DNA of 16,187 nt from Rhizobacter sp. (GTDB lineage Bacteria > Pseudomonadota > Gammaproteobacteria > Burkholderiales > Burkholderiaceae_C), in assembly GCA_025360945.1 (NCBI GenBank), contig JANYBE010000637.1, forward strand, positions 1 through 16,187, given 5' to 3'. Made by a program: the position numbers and the translations under genes. Below the pieces are notes generated by a model that did no database searches, had not been told where the DNA came from, and saw only the letters and a program-made list of their open reading frames with translations. The stretch's first letter is position 1. Every line of letters starts with the position of its first letter. Shown here in pieces: positions 6,116-13,455 of this stretch.

Positions 6116-7060
6116 TCACTCGATGTTCTGCACCTGTTCGCGCAACTGCTCGATCGCCACCTTCATCTCGACCGAGATGTTGGTGAGCTCCAGCGCAGAG
6201 GCTTTCGAGCCCAGCGTGTTGGCCTCGCGGAGCAGTTCCTGGATCAGGAAGTCGAGCCGCTTGCCGACCTCGCCACCGGCCTTCAGCAGCCGCGCGATCT
6301 CGTCGAGGTGCGAGCGCAGCCGCGCCAGCTCTTCGGCCACATCGATGCGGATCGAGTAGGCTGCGGCCTCGTTCAGCGCGCGCTCCTGCAGTGCCTCGCG
6401 CGAAATTGTCTGCGCAGCGCCGGTCGCCTCGAGCGCCTCCTGCCAGCGCTCCAGAAAGCGCTGCTGCTGGCGCAACACCACCGCAGGCACAAGCGGCTCG
6501 GCCTGCAGTGCGAGCTCGCGCAAGCGGTTCACGCGCTCCATCAGCACGGCGACGAGCTTGGCGCCTTCGCGCTCGCGCGCCTCGCGCAGACCCATGGCGC
6601 AGCGTCTGGCGGCGTCGAGCGCGACGTCGTCGAGTTGCTCGGTCGGCGCGCTCCCCTTGCACCACTGCAGAACTTCGTGCACCGACAGGCCGGTGGACTT
6701 GGGCAGCCAACCCTGCACCGTGCTCTCGATGCGCGCCAGCTGGTTCAGCTGATCGGGTTGCGGCTGCGGCCAGTGCGTCTCGACGCCTTTGCTTGCATTC
6801 AGCCGCAGCTCAATCTTGCCGCGTCGAAACGCCCCCGACATCAAGTCGCGCAGCGCCGGCTCGAGCGCTCGAAATTCGTCCGGCAGGCGAAAGCCCAGAT
6901 CCAGGAAACGGCCGTTGACCGAGCGCAACTCGACGCTGATGCTGGCCTTGCCCGCTGCGCCCGCGCGGGGTGCCAAATTGTCCGCGGCTGCGGTCGTTTC
7001 ATCGGTGGCAGCGCCGCCTGCCGTTGCGCTCGCGTAGCCGGTCATGCTGTAGACTGCCAT
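6116..7060 (-). CDS. yicC: YicC-family endoribonuclease
   Basis: This 314-aa protein starts MAVYSMTGYAS, carries ISVELRSVNGRFLDLGFRLP and ends with the DUF1732 block (LDFLIQELLREANTLGSK, TNISVEMKVAIEQLREQVQNIE). These are hallmarks of YicC, an RNA-cleaving cytoplasmic protein linked in E. coli to small-RNA turnover. It is longer than the usual 290 or so residues because of an alanine-, threonine- and glycine-rich insertion at residues 11-38, between the first strand and the conserved VELRSVN. An internal ATG at the SMTGY methionine is a possible alternative start. The gene diverges from the kinase gene with only 43 bp between the start codons. In many Burkholderiales gmk lies next downstream; here the integrase remnant does. 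Frame and conserved residues are intact. Confidence 0.92.
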   Translation of the reverse strand: MAVYSMTGYASATAGGAATDETTAAADNLAPRAGAAGKASISVELRSVNGRFLDLGFRLPDEFRALEPALRDLMSGAFRRGKIELRLNASKGVETHWPQPQPDQLNQLARIESTVQGWLPKSTGLSVHEVLQWCKGSAPTEQLDDVALDAARRCAMGLREAREREGAKLVAVLMERVNRLRELALQAEPLVPAVVLRQQQRFLERWQEALEATGAAQTISREALQERALNEAAAYSIRIDVAEELARLRSHLDEIARLLKAGGEVGKRLDFLIQELLREANTLGSKASALELTNISVEMKVAIEQLREQVQNIE

Positions 7061-7085
7061 TGACTATTGCCCTGTTGATTGACTA
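7059..7085. repeat. 8-bp direct repeat in the yicC/kinase divergent gap
   Basis: ATTGACTA occurs at 7059-7066 and 7078-7085, with repeat starts 19 bp apart. The copies cover most of the short divergent intergenic region, which must hold start signals for both genes. They could be binding sites for a shared regulator. No convincing -10/-35 pair was identified on either strand. Confidence 0.3.
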
Positions 7086-7103
7086 CCAGAAGAACGCCGG
7101 ATT

Positions 7104-8072
7104 ATGTCCAAGCCAAAACCTGCTCCTTTGCCATCCGGCACCGTGGTGGGCGGCTATCAGGTCATCAAGAAGCTGGCGGCCGGGGGCTTCGGCGTCGTCT
7201 ATCTGTGCGAAGACCCCGAGCGGCATCTCGTCGCACTGAAGGAGTATCTGCCTTCTTCGCTGGCCGAGCGTTCGCCGGGCGAACTCACGCCGCGCGTCAA
7301 GCCGGAGAAGCAGCCGCTGTACCGCCTCGGACTGAAGAGCTTCTTCGAAGAAGGCCGTTCGCTCGCGCAGATCAGCCATCCGAGCGTGGTCTCGGTGCTG
7401 AACTTCTTCCGCGAGAACGAAACCGTCTACATGGTGATGAACTACCTGCAAGGCGACACGCTGCAGGATTTCATCGTTACCGCGCGAGATCTCAAGCGTG
7501 ACAAGGTGTTTCGCGAATCGACGATCCGCAGCCTCTTCGACGAGATCCTGCGCGGCTTGCGCATCGTGCACCAGCACAAGATGCTGCACCTGGACATCAA
7601 ACCCGCGAACATCTTCATCACGAACGAGAACAAGGCCGTTTTGCTTGACTTCGGCGCCGCGCGAGAGGTATTGAGCAAGGAAGGCAATTTCATCCGCCCG
7701 ATGTACACGCCCGGCTTCGCTGCGCCCGAGATGTACCGCCGCGACGGCACGCTCGGTCCCTGGACCGACATCTACGCGATCGGTGCCTGCATCTACGCCT
7801 GCATGCAGGGTTACCCGCCGAACGACGCGCCGCAGCGCATCGAGAAGGACCGGCTGGCGCTGAGCCTGTCGCGCCTGCGCAATGTCTACTCCGACAACCT
7901 GATCGAAGTGACCGAGTGGTGCATGTCGCTCGATCCGCTGTCGCGACCGCAGAGCGTGTTCGCGCTGCAAAAGGAACTCGCTCGCGAGACCGAGCGTCGT
8001 TACACGAAACTCAGCTTCAGCGAGCGACTCAAACTCCAGCTGGAAAACCTCACCACAGGCGCCAAGGCCTGA
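7104..8072 (+). CDS. Soluble Hanks-type serine/threonine protein kinase
   Basis: This 322-aa protein is almost entirely kinase domain. It has a glycine-rich loop (LAAGGFGVVY, 24-33), the ATP lysine Lys46 (VALKEY), the helix-C Glu in the FEEGRSL segment (near 83), a catalytic loop HLDIKPAN (162-169) with Asp164, the metal-binding DFG (182-184), and APE (206-208). The usual HRD arginine is leucine, making it a non-RD kinase, so activity may not need activation-loop phosphorylation. There is no transmembrane segment or PASTA/sensor domain, so it should act in the cytoplasm. It is followed after 5 bp by a PP2C phosphatase, a natural antagonist. Substrates cannot be inferred from the sequence. ATG 7104 fits the domain start. 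Confidence 0.92.
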   Translation: MSKPKPAPLPSGTVVGGYQVIKKLAAGGFGVVYLCEDPERHLVALKEYLPSSLAERSPGELTPRVKPEKQPLYRLGLKSFFEEGRSLAQISHPSVVSVLNFFRENETVYMVMNYLQGDTLQDFIVTARDLKRDKVFRESTIRSLFDEILRGLRIVHQHKMLHLDIKPANIFITNENKAVLLDFGAAREVLSKEGNFIRPMYTPGFAAPEMYRRDGTLGPWTDIYAIGACIYACMQGYPPNDAPQRIEKDRLALSLSRLRNVYSDNLIEVTEWCMSLDPLSRPQSVFALQKELARETERRYTKLSFSERLKLQLENLTTGAKA

Positions 8073-8077
8073 TTACG

Positions 8078-8992
8078 ATGCGCTTCTCCGTCTACCAGGT
8101 CAGCCGCAAAGGCGGCCGCGAAAAGAACGAAGACCGCATGGGCTATTGCTACACGCGCGACGCGGGCCTTTTCGCGCTCGCCGACGGCATGGGCGGCCAC
8201 CCCGAAGGCGAGGTCGCCTCGCAGCTCGCATTGCAGACACTCGCTGCGATGTTCCAGCGCGACTGCAAGCCCACGCTGGCCGATCCGCTGCGCTTTCTTC
8301 AAGAGGCCACGATCGCCGGCCACCACCAGTTGCTACGCTACGCGACGCAAAAGGCGCTGATCGACACGCCGCGCACCACCGTCGTCGCCTGCCTGCTGCA
8401 GGGCAATGCGGCCTACTGGGCTCATTGCGGCGACTCGCGCCTGTACCTGGTGCGCGGCGACAAGCTGATCGCCCGCACGCGCGACCACTCGTACTCCGAA
8501 CTGCAGCAGACGATGAGCCAGGTCGTGCCGCTGAACGACCGTTTCAACCGCAACGTGCTGTTCACCTGTCTGGGCAGCCCGGGCAAGCCGGTGATCGACA
8601 CCGTCGGCCCGCTGCTGCTGCAGGCCGGTGATCGGCTGCTGCTGTGTTCCGACGGCCTGTGGGGCACGGTCGAAGATTCGGTGATCACCGAACAACTCGC
8701 GAAGAACGTCATCGCCGACGCGGTGCCCGAACTGGTGGAGCAAGCGCTGCGCAACGGCGGCGCGAAGAGCGACAACGTCTCGGTGCTGGCGGTCGAGTGG
8801 GAGTCGGCCGAAGACAACGACAGCACGACCGGCATCTCGACCCAGCAACTGGGCGAAGAGGTGTTCGCGTCCACGATCCAGGCCAGCGTGCTCGGCAGCG
8901 ATGCACCCGATGAGTTGGATGACGCCGAAATCGAACGCTCGATCCGCGAGATCAACGAGGCGATCCGCCGCTCGTCGCAGAAAAAGAGCTGA
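8078..8992 (+). CDS. PP2C-family serine/threonine protein phosphatase
   Basis: This 304-aa protein has the PPM/PP2C metal-binding motifs: the E-D pair in KNEDRMG (Glu18-Asp19), ADGMGGH (35-41, Asp36), CGDSRLYLV, CSDGLWG (Asp192) and SDNVSVLAV (231-239, Asp232). These coordinate the two Mn/Mg ions used to remove phosphate from Ser/Thr. After the domain (about residue 245) a roughly 60-residue acidic tail ends in a charged helix (DDAEIERSIREINEAIRRS) with no known motif; it might bind the kinase or a substrate. I chose ATG 8078, 5 bp after the kinase stop, because the sequence before it in this frame is the antisense-free overlap with the kinase and has no domain content. Co-transcription with the kinase is near certain. 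Confidence 0.92.
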   Translation: MRFSVYQVSRKGGREKNEDRMGYCYTRDAGLFALADGMGGHPEGEVASQLALQTLAAMFQRDCKPTLADPLRFLQEATIAGHHQLLRYATQKALIDTPRTTVVACLLQGNAAYWAHCGDSRLYLVRGDKLIARTRDHSYSELQQTMSQVVPLNDRFNRNVLFTCLGSPGKPVIDTVGPLLLQAGDRLLLCSDGLWGTVEDSVITEQLAKNVIADAVPELVEQALRNGGAKSDNVSVLAVEWESAEDNDSTTGISTQQLGEEVFASTIQASVLGSDAPDELDDAEIERSIREINEAIRRSSQKKS

Positions 8993-9009
8993 AGCCCCAG
9001 CGGGCTTCA
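8990..9009 (+). terminator. Hairpin over the phosphatase stop codon, terminator-like without a T-run
   Basis: TGAAGCCC (8990-8997) pairs perfectly with GGGCTTCA (9002-9009) across a CAGC loop, giving an 8-bp stem that starts on the PP2C stop codon. No T-run follows, so termination would be partial or factor-dependent at best. It may instead act as a 3'-end stabiliser or processing site. Confidence 0.4.
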
Positions 9010-9010
9010 C

Positions 9011-9031
9011 GCTGCGTGGACAATACGCAGC
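9011..9031 (+). promoter_or_regulatory. Second hairpin directly abutting the rph start codon
   Basis: GCTGCGT (9011-9017) and ACGCAGC (9025-9031) form a perfect 7-bp stem with a 7-nt loop GGACAAT. The ATG of rph begins at the next base. The loop contains GACAAT, a -10-like hexamer 7 nt before the ATG, so an alternative reading is a promoter giving a leaderless rph transcript. No Shine-Dalgarno sequence is present. Confidence 0.4.
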
Positions 9032-9757
9032 ATGACATTCCAACGCTCTTCTTCCCGCCGTGCGGACGCCTTGCGTCCGATCACCATCACTCGTCAGTAC
9101 ACCAAGCACGCCGAGGGCTCGGTGCTGATTGAGTTCGGCGCGACCAAGGTGCTGTGTACCGCGTCCGTCGAAGAGAAGGTGCCGCCGCACAAGCGCGGCA
9201 GCGGCGAGGGCTGGGTCACGGCCGAATACGGAATGCTGCCGCGTGCCACCCACACCCGCAGCGACCGCGAGGCCGCACGCGGCAAGCAAAGCGGCCGCAC
9301 GCAGGAGATCCAGCGCCTGATCGGCCGCTCGTTGCGCTGCGTGTTCGATCTGAAGGCCTTGGGCGAACGCACGATCTCGCTCGATTGCGACGTAATCCAG
9401 GCTGACGGTGGCACACGCACCGCCGCGATCACCGGTGCGTTCGTCGCCGCGTTCGATGCGGTGACGTGGCTGAAGGCGCAAGGCAAGCTGAGCGCATCGC
9501 CGATCGGCGAGTTCGTCGCCGCGGTCTCGGTCGGCATCGTCGAGGGCACGCCGCTGCTCGACCTCGAGTACGTCGAAGACGCTGCCTGCGACACCGACAT
9601 GAACGTGGTGATGACCGCCGCCGGCGGCTTCGTCGAAGTGCAGGGCACGGCCGAGGGTGCGGCGTTTTCGCGCGACGAGATGGGTCTGTTGCTGGGTCTT
9701 GCCGACAAGGGCATTCGCGAACTCGTCACGGCGCAGCGCAAGGCGCTCGGGGTCTGA
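9032..9757 (+). CDS. rph: Ribonuclease PH
   Basis: This 241-aa protein is of normal length for RNase PH (about 238 aa). It carries RRADALRPI near the start, the catalytic-core segment KRGSGEGWVTAEYGMLPRATHTR, the phosphate-binding block GRTQEIQRLIGRSLR and LDCDVIQADGGTRTAAITGA. The enzyme trims tRNA 3' ends and other RNAs by phosphorolysis, working as a hexamer in the cytoplasm. Its stop is 2 bp from the rdgB start, and the pair is a common neighbourhood in proteobacteria. The ATG has no ribosome-binding site but sits right after a perfect hairpin, so initiation is unusual or leaderless. Identification is secure. Confidence 0.97.
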   Translation: MTFQRSSSRRADALRPITITRQYTKHAEGSVLIEFGATKVLCTASVEEKVPPHKRGSGEGWVTAEYGMLPRATHTRSDREAARGKQSGRTQEIQRLIGRSLRCVFDLKALGERTISLDCDVIQADGGTRTAAITGAFVAAFDAVTWLKAQGKLSASPIGEFVAAVSVGIVEGTPLLDLEYVEDAACDTDMNVVMTAAGGFVEVQGTAEGAAFSRDEMGLLLGLADKGIRELVTAQRKALGV

Positions 9758-9759
9758 CG

Positions 9760-10389
9760 ATGCAACTGGTGCTGGCGTCGAACAACGCAAAGAAGCTCAT
9801 CGAGTTGCAGGCACTGCTCGCGTCGTCGGGTGTCATGCTGGTCCCCCAGGGTACGCTCGGTGTCAGCGAGGCTGACGAACCGCACCACACCTTCATCGAG
9901 AACGCGCTGGCGAAGGCGCGCCATGCGGCGCAGCACACCGGTGGTGCTGCGATCGCCGACGACTCCGGCCTGTGCGTCGACGCGCTCGGTGGCGCCCCGG
10001 GTGTGACCTCGGCGCACTACGCGGTGGTCCAGACGAAGGTCGCCGATCGCGAAGCTCACCGGCGCATGCAGGACGCGGCCAACAACGCGCTGCTGATCGA
10101 ACGCCTGCACGGTATCGCCGATCGCCGCGCGCGCTTCGTCAGCACGCTCGTTGCAGTGCGCGCTGCCGACGACCCGGAGCCGCTGGTCGCCGTCGGTCGC
10201 TGGGAGGGCGAGATTCTCGAATCGATGAGCGGAATAGGCGGCTTCGGTTACGACCCGCTGATGTTCATTGCGGGCCTCGCGAAAAGCGTGGCCGTACTCG
10301 ACGCCGCGACCAAGAACGCGCACAGCCACCGCGCCCTCGCCGCGGCGCAGATGCAAGTGCTGATGCGCGAGGCGTGGCGGCTTGGCTGA
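9760..10389 (+). CDS. rdgB: RdgB/HAM1-type non-canonical purine NTP pyrophosphatase
   Basis: This 209-aa protein has the family's ordered motifs: LASNNAKKLIEL at the N-terminus (nucleotide-binding loop), TFIENALAKARHAA, AIADDSGLCVDALGGAPGV (catalytic Asp), GGFGYDPLMFI and KNAHSHRA near the C-terminus. It hydrolyses dITP, ITP and XTP to monophosphates, keeping deaminated purines out of DNA and RNA. The loop reads SNNAKK rather than the more common SNNAGK, a small variation. It starts 2 bp after rph and its end overlaps the TTG start of hemW by 8 bp, so the three genes form one transcription unit. Confidence 0.96.
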   Translation: MQLVLASNNAKKLIELQALLASSGVMLVPQGTLGVSEADEPHHTFIENALAKARHAAQHTGGAAIADDSGLCVDALGGAPGVTSAHYAVVQTKVADREAHRRMQDAANNALLIERLHGIADRRARFVSTLVAVRAADDPEPLVAVGRWEGEILESMSGIGGFGYDPLMFIAGLAKSVAVLDAATKNAHSHRALAAAQMQVLMREAWRLG

Positions 10390-11611
10390 TAGCCCGATCT
10401 ACATCGAGCGCCCGGCCGAGCCTGTGGCCGAGCGGCTCGCGCGCTACATGCGGCCGGGCACGCTGTCGCTGGCCGCCTTGCCACCGCTGTCGCTGTACGT
10501 GCATCTGCCGTGGTGTCTGAAGAAGTGTCCGTACTGCGATTTCAACTCGCACGAAGCGAAGGGCGAGCTTGCCCAATCCCGTTATCTCGACGCGCTGCGT
10601 GCCGATCTCGAGGCTGCGCTGCCCTTCATCTGGGGCCGGCGCGTGCACACGATCTTCATCGGCGGCGGCACCCCCAGCCTGTTCTCGCCCGAGTCCATCG
10701 CTCAGCTGATCGGCGACATGCGAGCTCGCCTGCCGCTAGAGCCCGGCTGCGAGATCACGCTCGAAGCGAATCCCGGCACCTTCGAGCGCGATCGGTTCCG
10801 CGGCTACCGCGCGGCCGGTGTGACACGCCTGTCGGTCGGCGTGCAAAGCTTCGACGACGTGAAACTCGCGGCGCTCGGCCGCGTGCACGATTCGGCGCAG
10901 GCATTCGCCGCGGTCGAAGAGGCCCGCGCCGCGTTCGACACCTTCAACATCGACCTGATGTATGCGCTGCCCGGACAGACGCTGGCCGAATTTGAAGCCG
11001 ATCTCGAGCAGGCACTTGAGCTCGAGCCACCGCACCTGTCGATCTACCACTTGACACTGGAGCCGAACACGCTGTTCGCGAAGTTCCCGCCCGACGCGCT
11101 GCCCGACGACGACACCGCGTTCGACATGCTGGACCTGATCATCGCGCGCGCGGCCGCGGTCGGCATGCAGCGCTACGAGGTCTCGGCCTTCGCACGGCCC
11201 GGTCACCGCTGCGAGCACAACTTAAACTACTGGCAGTTCGGCGACTATCTCGGCATCGGTGCCGGCGCGCACAGCAAAGTGTCGTTTGCGCACCGGGTGG
11301 TGCGCCAGGCGCGCTTTCGCGATCCGGCTCGCTACATGGATCAGGCGCTGGCGGGGCAGGCGATCACGCAGGACCACGAGGTGTCAAGGGATCAGCTGCC
11401 GTTCGAGTTCATGCTGAATGCGACGCGCCTGAACGACGGCTTCGAGCTGATGCGCTTCAGCGAGCGCACCGGCTTGTCACTCGCGGCCTTGCAAACGGGA
11501 CTGGATCAGGCCGAACGCCAGGGCCTGATCGCGCGCGACTTCGCACGCGTGTGGCCGACCGAACGCGGCTTCGATTTTCTGAGCGATCTGCAGGGCCTGT
11601 TCCTGGCCTGA
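10382..11611 (+). CDS. hemW: HemW-like radical SAM heme chaperone
   Basis: This 409-aa protein has the 4Fe-4S radical-SAM motif CLKKCPYC (Cys45, Cys49, Cys52) followed by DFNSH, as in HemW rather than the CPO enzyme HemN. GGGTPSLF, LEANPGT, GVQSFDD, DLMYALPGQ and GIGAGAHS follow in family order, and a winged-helix-like C-terminal part ends the protein. HemW binds and delivers heme; older annotations call it oxygen-independent coproporphyrinogen III oxidase. TTG 10382 is chosen because the frame before it lies inside rdgB and a GAGG lies about 9 nt upstream. The next ATG (residue 23) is possible. It is the last gene of the series that begins with the kinase. Identification is secure, the start less so. 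Confidence 0.94.
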   Translation: MADSPIYIERPAEPVAERLARYMRPGTLSLAALPPLSLYVHLPWCLKKCPYCDFNSHEAKGELAQSRYLDALRADLEAALPFIWGRRVHTIFIGGGTPSLFSPESIAQLIGDMRARLPLEPGCEITLEANPGTFERDRFRGYRAAGVTRLSVGVQSFDDVKLAALGRVHDSAQAFAAVEEARAAFDTFNIDLMYALPGQTLAEFEADLEQALELEPPHLSIYHLTLEPNTLFAKFPPDALPDDDTAFDMLDLIIARAAAVGMQRYEVSAFARPGHRCEHNLNYWQFGDYLGIGAGAHSKVSFAHRVVRQARFRDPARYMDQALAGQAITQDHEVSRDQLPFEFMLNATRLNDGFELMRFSERTGLSLAALQTGLDQAERQGLIARDFARVWPTERGFDFLSDLQGLFLA

Positions 11612-11623
11612 GCGAACGCTCAG
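11608..11623. terminator. Shared palindrome holding both convergent stop codons
   Basis: CTGAGCG (11608-11614) and CGCTCAG (11617-11623) are perfect inverted repeats around AA. The hemW TGA (11609-11611) lies in one arm and the cheB TGA (11620-11622, minus strand) in the other. The hairpin could serve as a bidirectional 3'-end signal, but no T-run follows on either strand, so intrinsic termination is uncertain. Confidence 0.45.
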
Positions 11624-12705
11624 ACCCGGTTGTGGGACATGCCTGCGGTGCTGCGCAGCCGCTCGATCAGGCGCGTTGCGATCTGGGACAGTGGCAGCAC
11701 CTCGTGCGCCGCACCGGCCACGATGGCCTCGCGCGGCATGCCGAATACGACGCAGCTCGCCTCGTCCTGGACCAGGTTGTAGCTGCCGGCGTCGCGCATG
11801 TCCTTCATCGCGCGCGCGCCATCGGCGCCCATGCCGGTGAGCATGATGCCCAGTGCGTTGGGCCCCACTACGCGCGCGGCCGAGCCGAACAGCACTTCGA
11901 CTGAAGGCCGGTGCCGGTTCACCGGCTCGCTCTCGGTCAGGCGCGCAATATAGTTCGCGCCTGAGCGTTCGACGCTCAGGTGCTGGACGCCGCCCGGTGC
12001 GATGTAGGCGTGGCCCGGCAGGATGCGCTCGCCGTCGCGCGCCTCGGCGACGCGGATGCGGCACAGGCCATCGAGCCGTGCCGCGTAGCTTCTTGTGAAG
12101 CCGGCCGGCATGTGCTGGGTGATGACGATCGCCGGGCAATCGGGCGGCAGCTGCGTGAGCACTTCTTTGGTCGCCTCAGTGCCGCCGGTCGAGGCGCCGA
12201 TGAAGACGATCTTCTCGGTCGAGAGTCGCCCCAGCGCACTCATCGGCGCGGCCGGGCGCGCGGCCTCGGCGGCCTTGGTCGCGGCGCTCGGCGGGCGGCG
12301 CAGCGTGGCCTGTGCGGCCACTCGCACCTTGTCAGTGATGTCGTCGGCGAGCAGGCGCAGGCCATCGGCCACGCCGACCTTGGGCTTAGCGACGAAGTCG
12401 ACCGCACCGAGCTCGAGCGCACGCAGCGTGACGTCGGCGCCGCGCTCGGTCAACGTCGAGACCATCACCACCGGCGTCGGCCGCAGCCGCATCAGCTTGG
12501 CGAGAAAGTCGATGCCGTCCATTCGCGGCATCTCGACGTCGAGCGTGATTACGTCCGGGTTGAGGCTGCGAATCATCTCGCGCGCCACCAGCGGGTCTGC
12601 GGCGGTGCCTACGCACTCCATGTCGGGTTGGCGATCGATGATGGCGCTCAGCAGGCTGCGCACCAGCGCCGAGTCGTCCACCACCACCACGCGTGTCTTG
12701 GCCAT
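11620..12705 (-). CDS. cheB: Chemotaxis response regulator / protein-glutamate methylesterase CheB
   Basis: This 361-aa protein, about the usual length, has two domains. The receiver domain (1-120) contains the acidic pair Asp10-Asp11, the phosphoacceptor Asp56 (ITLDVEMPRMDG) and Lys107 (VAKPK). An alanine- and proline-rich linker runs about 125-160. The C-terminal esterase domain has the catalytic triad Ser172 (GASTGG), His198 (TQHMPAG) and Asp295 (GMGADGA). It removes methyl groups from, and deamidates, chemoreceptors to adapt the chemotaxis response once phosphorylated by CheA. The ATG has AGGAG about 9 nt upstream. It follows cheD after a 19-bp gap in the cheR-cheD-cheB operon. No cheA is in view. 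Confidence 0.97.
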   Translation of the reverse strand: MAKTRVVVVDDSALVRSLLSAIIDRQPDMECVGTAADPLVAREMIRSLNPDVITLDVEMPRMDGIDFLAKLMRLRPTPVVMVSTLTERGADVTLRALELGAVDFVAKPKVGVADGLRLLADDITDKVRVAAQATLRRPPSAATKAAEAARPAAPMSALGRLSTEKIVFIGASTGGTEATKEVLTQLPPDCPAIVITQHMPAGFTRSYAARLDGLCRIRVAEARDGERILPGHAYIAPGGVQHLSVERSGANYIARLTESEPVNRHRPSVEVLFGSAARVVGPNALGIMLTGMGADGARAMKDMRDAGSYNLVQDEASCVVFGMPREAIVAGAAHEVLPLSQIATRLIERLRSTAGMSHNRV

Positions 12706-12724
12706 CAGGTCGTGCTCCTGTGCG

Positions 12725-13402
12725 TCAGAACAGATCCACCGAGCCGCCGCTGGCGCTCACCGGTGTGGCCTTGCGCGCGGCTTCGCGGTCCTGCGCGGCG
12801 AGTGCCTCGGGGTTGGCCACTGCGAGGCGCTTGATCATCGCCTTGCCACTGGCCGGTAGGAAGCAGACCTTGCGCGGATGCGGGCCGAGCACGTCCTTGG
12901 ACATGATCGGGATTCGCTCGGTCTTGAGGTAGTCGGTCACGAACGCGGTGTTGCGCTCGCCAATGTTCATCGTTGTCATGCCGTCGATGACCTGGCCGCC
13001 GCCGAAGACCTTGGCCTCCATCGTCGCGCGCGTTGCGCCCTGCTTCATCATTTCGTTGATCAGCAGTTCCATCGCGAACGAGCCGTAGCGGCCTGAGTCG
13101 GCCTCGCCTTCGGGCAGCATGAAATGGTTCATGCCGCCTACCTTGGCCTCGCGGTCCCACAGGCAAGCGGCGATGCACGAGCCCAGCGTCGTCATGATCA
13201 GGATGTCTTCGCGGTATACGAAGTACTCGCCCGGCAGGATCTTCACCGCATCGTTCTTGAAGAACGCGTCGTAGAAGAAGAACGAGGCCTCACCAGGCTT
13301 GCGCGGTCCTGCCTTGAGCTGGCTTAGGCGCGCGCTGGGCGCCGCAATGCCCACGAACGGCGTGGGGCGCGAGGGCGCGGCAGGGTGGGGCTGCATGGAC
13401 AT
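12725..13402 (-). CDS. cheD: Chemoreceptor glutamine deamidase CheD
   Basis: This 225-aa protein has the CheD core: KILPGEYFV, TLGSCIAACLWD with catalytic Cys76, GGMNHFMLPEG with His93 (17 residues later, the spacing of the known Cys-His pair), and FGGG near MTTMNIGERN. CheD deamidates glutamines on receptors to glutamates and works alongside CheR and CheB in adaptation. The 50-residue N-terminal extension, proline-rich and then FFFYDAFF, exceeds short thermophile CheDs but is common in betaproteobacteria. ATG 13400-13402 has no strong ribosome-binding site; a second ATG two codons on is an alternative. It lies 53 bp after cheR. Confidence 0.95.
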   Translation of the reverse strand: MSMQPHPAAPSRPTPFVGIAAPSARLSQLKAGPRKPGEASFFFYDAFFKNDAVKILPGEYFVYREDILIMTTLGSCIAACLWDREAKVGGMNHFMLPEGEADSGRYGSFAMELLINEMMKQGATRATMEAKVFGGGQVIDGMTTMNIGERNTAFVTDYLKTERIPIMSKDVLGPHPRKVCFLPASGKAMIKRLAVANPEALAAQDREAARKATPVSASGGSVDLF

Positions 13403-13455
13403 GGTGATGTATCGGTGTGAGCTGGACGTGACTTGAGGCGGGCGGACGGAGCGGC

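Noticed and set aside
6014..7063. 349-aa plus-strand open frame opposite yicC
   Set aside because: It mirrors yicC almost exactly and has no motifs; YicC on the other strand has clear family blocks.
8333..9790. 485-aa open frame on the minus strand opposite the phosphatase and rph
   Set aside because: It is antisense to two well-identified genes, has no family motifs and a biased Arg/Gly/Ala/Val composition typical of shadow frames in GC-rich DNA.
9094..10356. 420-aa minus-strand open frame opposite rph and rdgB
   Set aside because: It is antisense to two secure genes and lacks recognisable domains.
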